DNA of 9,470 nucleotides from positions 1 through 9,470 of the forward strand of contig JAAZNU010000334.1 in assembly GCA_012798135.1 (NCBI GenBank), given 5' to 3'. The notes under the pieces were generated by a model. The model ran no database searches, had not been told where the DNA came from, and worked only from the letters and a program-made list of their open reading frames with translations. A program made the position numbers and the translations under genes. The DNA comes from Veillonellaceae bacterium (GTDB lineage: Bacteria; Bacillota_C; Negativicutes; UBA1444). Shown piece by piece: positions 7,266 through 9,470 of the stretch (the stretch's first letter is position 1; each line of letters starts with the position of its first letter).

Positions 7266-8993
7266 ATGGCACAAACAATTTCAAATTTGCCTATTGGAGC
7301 AAAAATAGAAATACCTGTGAAAGCAGAATATCAATCGTATTTTGGCTCAACAATTGAGTTTAGGATTGCAGATAAAAACCACACAGGTTATCCTGTTAAT
7401 TCAGTAACTTTAATTACTGACAAAATAATACAACTCTTACCTTTTGACGGCAAAGAAGGTTTGAACCCTGATTTATCCCGACAAAATTACGGAAACAATA
7501 GATATTCACAATCTAATATCCGACAATGGCTTAATAGTACTGCCACATCGGGGTGGTATTCTGCGCAACATACATATGACGCGCCGCCGAGTTCGTCTAA
7601 CGTATCGGTAAATGCATACGACACACGAGCGGGATTTCTCGCGATCTTCGATGCGACATTCGTCAACGCGATGTTGAATACAACCTTGACAGTTGTAAAA
7701 AACACCGTAACAGACGGCGGTGGCTATGAAACGGTTACGGATAAAATGTTTTTGGCATCCACCACAGAAGTTGGACTTGCGAACGAAAACAGCATTGCCG
7801 AAGGCACGAAGCTGGCACTATTTACGGACGACGCAAGCCGTGTTGCATACTGCACGCAAGAAGCGATTGATACAAGCACATATACGTACAATCCGATGAC
7901 TTCGCAAGCATGGCCCTGGTGGCTTCGCACGCCTTTTTCGTCGGAGGCCTTCTACGTCCGCGACGTCCGTCCGACCGGCTCGTTGGCCGGCAACGACGCG
8001 TTCAACGGGACCATGGGCATTCGCCCGCTTTGTAATGTTTCATCGTCGTCGTTGGTATCAGATACTACAAATACAAACGATTGTTATACTTTAATATTAT
8101 GGAATATACCACCATCTACTCCATCATTTATTGACGTGCCGACTTCCGTTTATGGTAATAACACTGCCGTTATCTCATGGGGCGCGTCAACTGATCCGGA
8201 AAATAGTTTGGGCGGTTATATTTTGCAACGTTCCGTCGACGGGGGTACGTTTGTACAAATATATAAAGGTGCGAGTTTATCATACACTGATACTATTACA
8301 TTAGGGTGGACAACCGTAACTTATCGTGTGTGTGCGTATGATACCTCCGATACTCAAAGCGATTGGCAAACCAGCGCGACACGGACGGTAAACAACAATC
8401 AACCCCCGGTTATTTCCGGAACAGATGAAAACCTCGGCGAAAAGACAGACGGTTTTACCATTACTTACACAGTCACCGACGCCGAAAATGATACGGTTAC
8501 CGTTACGGAAAAAATAGACAATGTGACTTTACGTACATATATTGTTACATTAGGGGCAACGAATACTCTTGCGGTCACAGATATGACATGGTTATCTTTG
8601 TTAAATGGCTCTCACACAATAACCATTACTGCGTCTGATGTAAACGGGAATTCTGCGTCCAGAATTTATATTTTTAATAAAAACATTAACTCTTTCACAA
8701 TCCAAAACAGCACACCATTATCAGCGTCGGTAAGACCAACTCGTATAAAAATGGTTGTAACTCGTAATATTCCTGCGGGAGCGACGTTTAAAGTTTATGT
8801 TTGTAATAATGGTTTCGACGAAACGCCGACATGGGAAGATGCAACATCGTCCGTTACAGGGGGATTGGTACATGTTTTTGCAAATACAATCAAAACCGCC
8901 GGAAATTGGGGAGTATTGATTAAAGTAGAAGTGAATCGCGGGTCAGCGGAAGGCGCTTGTTTTGTTAGTCAGATAGGAGGTAATTTTGAATGA
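7266..8993 (+). CDS. Receptor-binding/tail-fibre protein with DUF6273 C-type-lectin-like domain; probable DGR variable protein
   Basis: This 575-residue protein is likely exposed at the tail tip. Residues about 1-30 form a short attachment lead (MAQTISNLPIGAKIEIPVKA). About 30-260 form a DUF6273-type domain related to the C-type-lectin fold used by diversity-generating retroelement targets, with SQSNIRQWLNS, DKMFLASTTEVGL, then PWWLRTP (217-223) and the ending GIRPLCN (251-257). Residues 224-250 between the last two are the putative hypervariable binding face. About 283-376 is a fibronectin type III-like module (TAVISWGASTDPENSLGGYI, TVTYRVCAYD). About 381-472 is an Ig/cadherin-like module (ITYTVTDAENDTVTV, GSHTITITASDVNGN), and 474-575 is a further beta-sandwich (ARPTRIKM-type strand, NWGVLIKVEVNRG). 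The start ATG 7266 follows AAAGGTGAT (7252-7260). The G+C content of the lectin-like part is clearly higher than that of both flanks. Receptor binding is inferred from the fold and position; a cell-wall-binding fibre without active mutagenesis is the alternative. Confidence 0.82.
   Translation: MAQTISNLPIGAKIEIPVKAEYQSYFGSTIEFRIADKNHTGYPVNSVTLITDKIIQLLPFDGKEGLNPDLSRQNYGNNRYSQSNIRQWLNSTATSGWYSAQHTYDAPPSSSNVSVNAYDTRAGFLAIFDATFVNAMLNTTLTVVKNTVTDGGGYETVTDKMFLASTTEVGLANENSIAEGTKLALFTDDASRVAYCTQEAIDTSTYTYNPMTSQAWPWWLRTPFSSEAFYVRDVRPTGSLAGNDAFNGTMGIRPLCNVSSSSLVSDTTNTNDCYTLILWNIPPSTPSFIDVPTSVYGNNTAVISWGASTDPENSLGGYILQRSVDGGTFVQIYKGASLSYTDTITLGWTTVTYRVCAYDTSDTQSDWQTSATRTVNNNQPPVISGTDENLGEKTDGFTITYTVTDAENDTVTVTEKIDNVTLRTYIVTLGATNTLAVTDMTWLSLLNGSHTITITASDVNGNSASRIYIFNKNINSFTIQNSTPLSASVRPTRIKMVVTRNIPAGATFKVYVCNNGFDETPTWEDATSSVTGGLVHVFANTIKTAGNWGVLIKVEVNRGSAEGACFVSQIGGNFE
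7911..8036 (+). other. Candidate DGR variable region (VR)
   Basis: The segment encodes WPWWLRTP, then residues 224-250, then GIRPLCN. From 7941 to 8030 there are, by hand count, only 12 A and 61 G+C in 90 bases, against roughly 30% G+C at 7261-7320 and 27% at 8641-8700. Nearly every codon from 7938 to 8018 ends in C or G, with GCC, TTC, TAC, CGC, GAC, ACC, GGC and AAC at positions that would be AAC in a template. This is what adenine-specific retrohoming from an AAC-rich template leaves behind. Conserved ends would be TGGTGGCTTCGCACGCC and GGCATTCGCCCGCTTTG, the latter serving as the initiation-of-homing end. No template copy or reverse transcriptase gene is in the window, so the exact borders are estimates. 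Confidence 0.72.
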
Positions 8994-9172
8994 GTTTATC
9001 ATTCAAACCCACAGAAAAAACTGAAAAGCAAATTAGTGAGGATTTATCTCTTAATAAAATGACATCCACAGAAATCAGTATTTTGGTAGCAGCTTTGCAA
9101 GCACAAAACATGCAGGCAATCGCCGAATTATCGGCGTTAATCGCCGAACACATAAACAATGGGGGTAATTAA
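8990..9172 (+). CDS. Small hypothetical protein downstream of the fibre gene
   Basis: This 60-residue protein is not recognised. The start ATG (8990-8992) overlaps the fibre-gene stop as ATGA, with an excellent AGGAGG (8975-8980) 9 bases upstream, so it is clearly translated and coupled to the fibre gene. The N-terminal half is charged (KPTEKTEKQISEDLS). The C-terminal half is an amphipathic to hydrophobic helix rich in Ala, Leu and Ile (ISILVAALQAQNMQAIAELS), which could be a short coiled coil or membrane-associated helix. It could be a fibre chaperone, a small tail-tip component or a lysis-related peptide; nothing in the sequence decides. It is too short for the accessory Avd protein of DGRs, which is about twice this length. 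Confidence 0.65.
   Translation: MSLSFKPTEKTEKQISEDLSLNKMTSTEISILVAALQAQNMQAIAELSALIAEHINNGGN
9121..9147 (+). repeat. Three-part inverted repeat able to form two alternative hairpins
   Basis: CGCCGA (9121-9126) is followed by TCGGCG (9131-9136) and a second CGCCGA (9142-9147). The central arm can pair perfectly with either flanking arm, giving 6-base-pair hairpins with loops of 4 or 5 bases that exclude each other. The repeat encodes the similar peptides IAEL and LIAE within the 60-residue protein. It lies about 15 bases before the ribosome binding site of the next gene, so it might affect translation, but it may equally be a by-product of the repeated codons. Confidence 0.35.
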
Positions 9173-9313
9173 ATGTTTACAGAAGAAAGCGGCTTGGTAA
9201 AAACATGGGTGAGATTGATTGAGCAAAAAGTTTATACAATCGAAGATGTGCCCATGTTGAGCAATTTAAAAGAAATGGTAAAAAATGTTTTAGAAAGGAG
9301 TGATGAAAAATGA
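9173..9313 (+). CDS. XkdX-like (CD1375-type) phage mini-protein, copy 1
   Basis: This 46-residue protein reads MFTEESGLVKTWVRLIEQ... with IEDVPMLSNLKEMV further on. The layout W..LI....YTIEDVP.L.NL.E.V..VL is that of the very short XkdX/CD1375-type proteins encoded between the tail-fibre and lysis genes of Bacillota phages; their function is unknown. The start ATG 9173 directly follows the previous stop, with GGGGGT (9161-9166) 6 bases upstream. The TGA (9311-9313) overlaps the ATG of the second copy as ATGA. Its close similarity to the next gene, both in protein and in bases, shows a tandem duplication. Confidence 0.7.
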   Translation: MFTEESGLVKTWVRLIEQKVYTIEDVPMLSNLKEMVKNVLERSDEK

Positions 9314-9447
9314 CGTTTACAAAAAATAGCGGTCTTGTAAAAACATGGGTCAGCTTGATTTTATGCGGAGTGTTTACGATTGACCAAGTACCTAATTTGT
9401 ACAATTTGCGAGAAGTTGTACAGGAAGTACTCAACGAAACAAAATGA
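9310..9447 (+). CDS. XkdX-like (CD1375-type) phage mini-protein, copy 2
   Basis: This 45-residue protein reads MTFTKNSGLVKTWVSLILCG... followed by FTIDQVPNLYNLREVVQEVL. It aligns along its whole length with the preceding mini-protein (shared SGLVKTWV, LI, TI, VP.L.NL.E.V..VL) at a spacing of 140 bases. The differences include an LCG turn in place of EQK, closer to the 'G.y/f tidqvP' form typical of the family. The site AAAGGAG (9294-9300) is 9 bases upstream of ATG 9310. The role is unknown for the family; the position suggests a late structural or assembly function. Confidence 0.7.
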   Translation: MTFTKNSGLVKTWVSLILCGVFTIDQVPNLYNLREVVQEVLNETK

Positions 9448-9458
9448 GGTAGAACGGT

Positions 9459-9470
9459 ATGTCAATTGAA
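9459..9470 (+). CDS. Start of the next late gene (partial)
   Basis: ATG at 9459 begins MSIE and runs off the window. TGAGGT (9445-9450) lies 8 bases upstream and overlaps the stop of the previous gene, matching the operon's pattern. In this gene order a holin or lysin would be expected, but four residues give no identity. Confidence 0.5.

Noticed and set aside
8054..8066. Short palindrome GTATCAGATAC after the variable region, as a possible DGR homing hairpin
   Set aside because: The arms are only 5 bases with a 1-base centre, which is not a usable hairpin; known DGR cruciforms have longer stems and about 4-base loops.
9177..9434. An 85-codon open frame on the minus strand
   Set aside because: It is antisense to the two XkdX-like mini-genes, which have matching ribosome binding sites, an ATGA overlap and clear homology to each other.

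Overview
The window is a stretch of a phage or prophage late operon. It runs from the end of the tail-tube region, through tail assembly, to the tail tip and host-binding genes. Every gene lies on the + strand, gaps are 0 to about 16 bases, and most starts have a strong purine-rich ribosome binding site (AGGAGG-like). The base composition is moderately AT-rich, TAA, TGA and TAG all act as stops, and the tail-chaperone, tape-measure, XkdX-like and DUF6273-type proteins match those of phages of Bacillota. A temperate or gut-associated phage of a Clostridia-type host is the best guess. No tail sheath, LysM baseplate or gpW/gpJ-type genes are seen, so a long non-contractile (siphovirus-like) tail is likely.

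Layout: 1-36 is probably the end of the gene before. 53-382 and 358-801 form a gpG/gpGT-type tail assembly chaperone pair, joined by a complete -1 programmed frameshift signal: slippery heptamer GGGAAAC, 6-base spacer and a long hairpin. 788-4294 is the tape measure protein. 4284-4670 is a small tail-tip protein. 4686-6479 is a baseplate hub-like protein that appears to carry a galactose-binding-like domain. 6466-6948 and 6956-7252 are small, conserved but uncharacterised tail-tip proteins. 7266-8993 is a large receptor-binding or tail-fibre protein. 8990-9172 is a small unknown protein. 9173-9313 and 9310-9447 are a tandem pair of XkdX-like mini-proteins, and a further gene starts at 9459.

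The most striking item is inside the 575-residue protein (7266-8993). Its DUF6273/C-type-lectin-like domain has a segment (about 7911-8036) with the hallmarks of a diversity-generating retroelement (DGR) variable region: a WWLR...P entry, a GIRPLCN exit, almost exclusively NNC/NNG codons between them, very few adenines and a sharp rise in G+C. The matching template repeat and reverse transcriptase are not in the window. The variable region is internal and is followed by about 300 residues of Ig-like/fibronectin-like modules. The likely picture is a tail whose tip carries a hypervariable ligand-binding domain for host switching, built on a conventional siphovirus tail assembled with a frameshifted chaperone and a tape measure.
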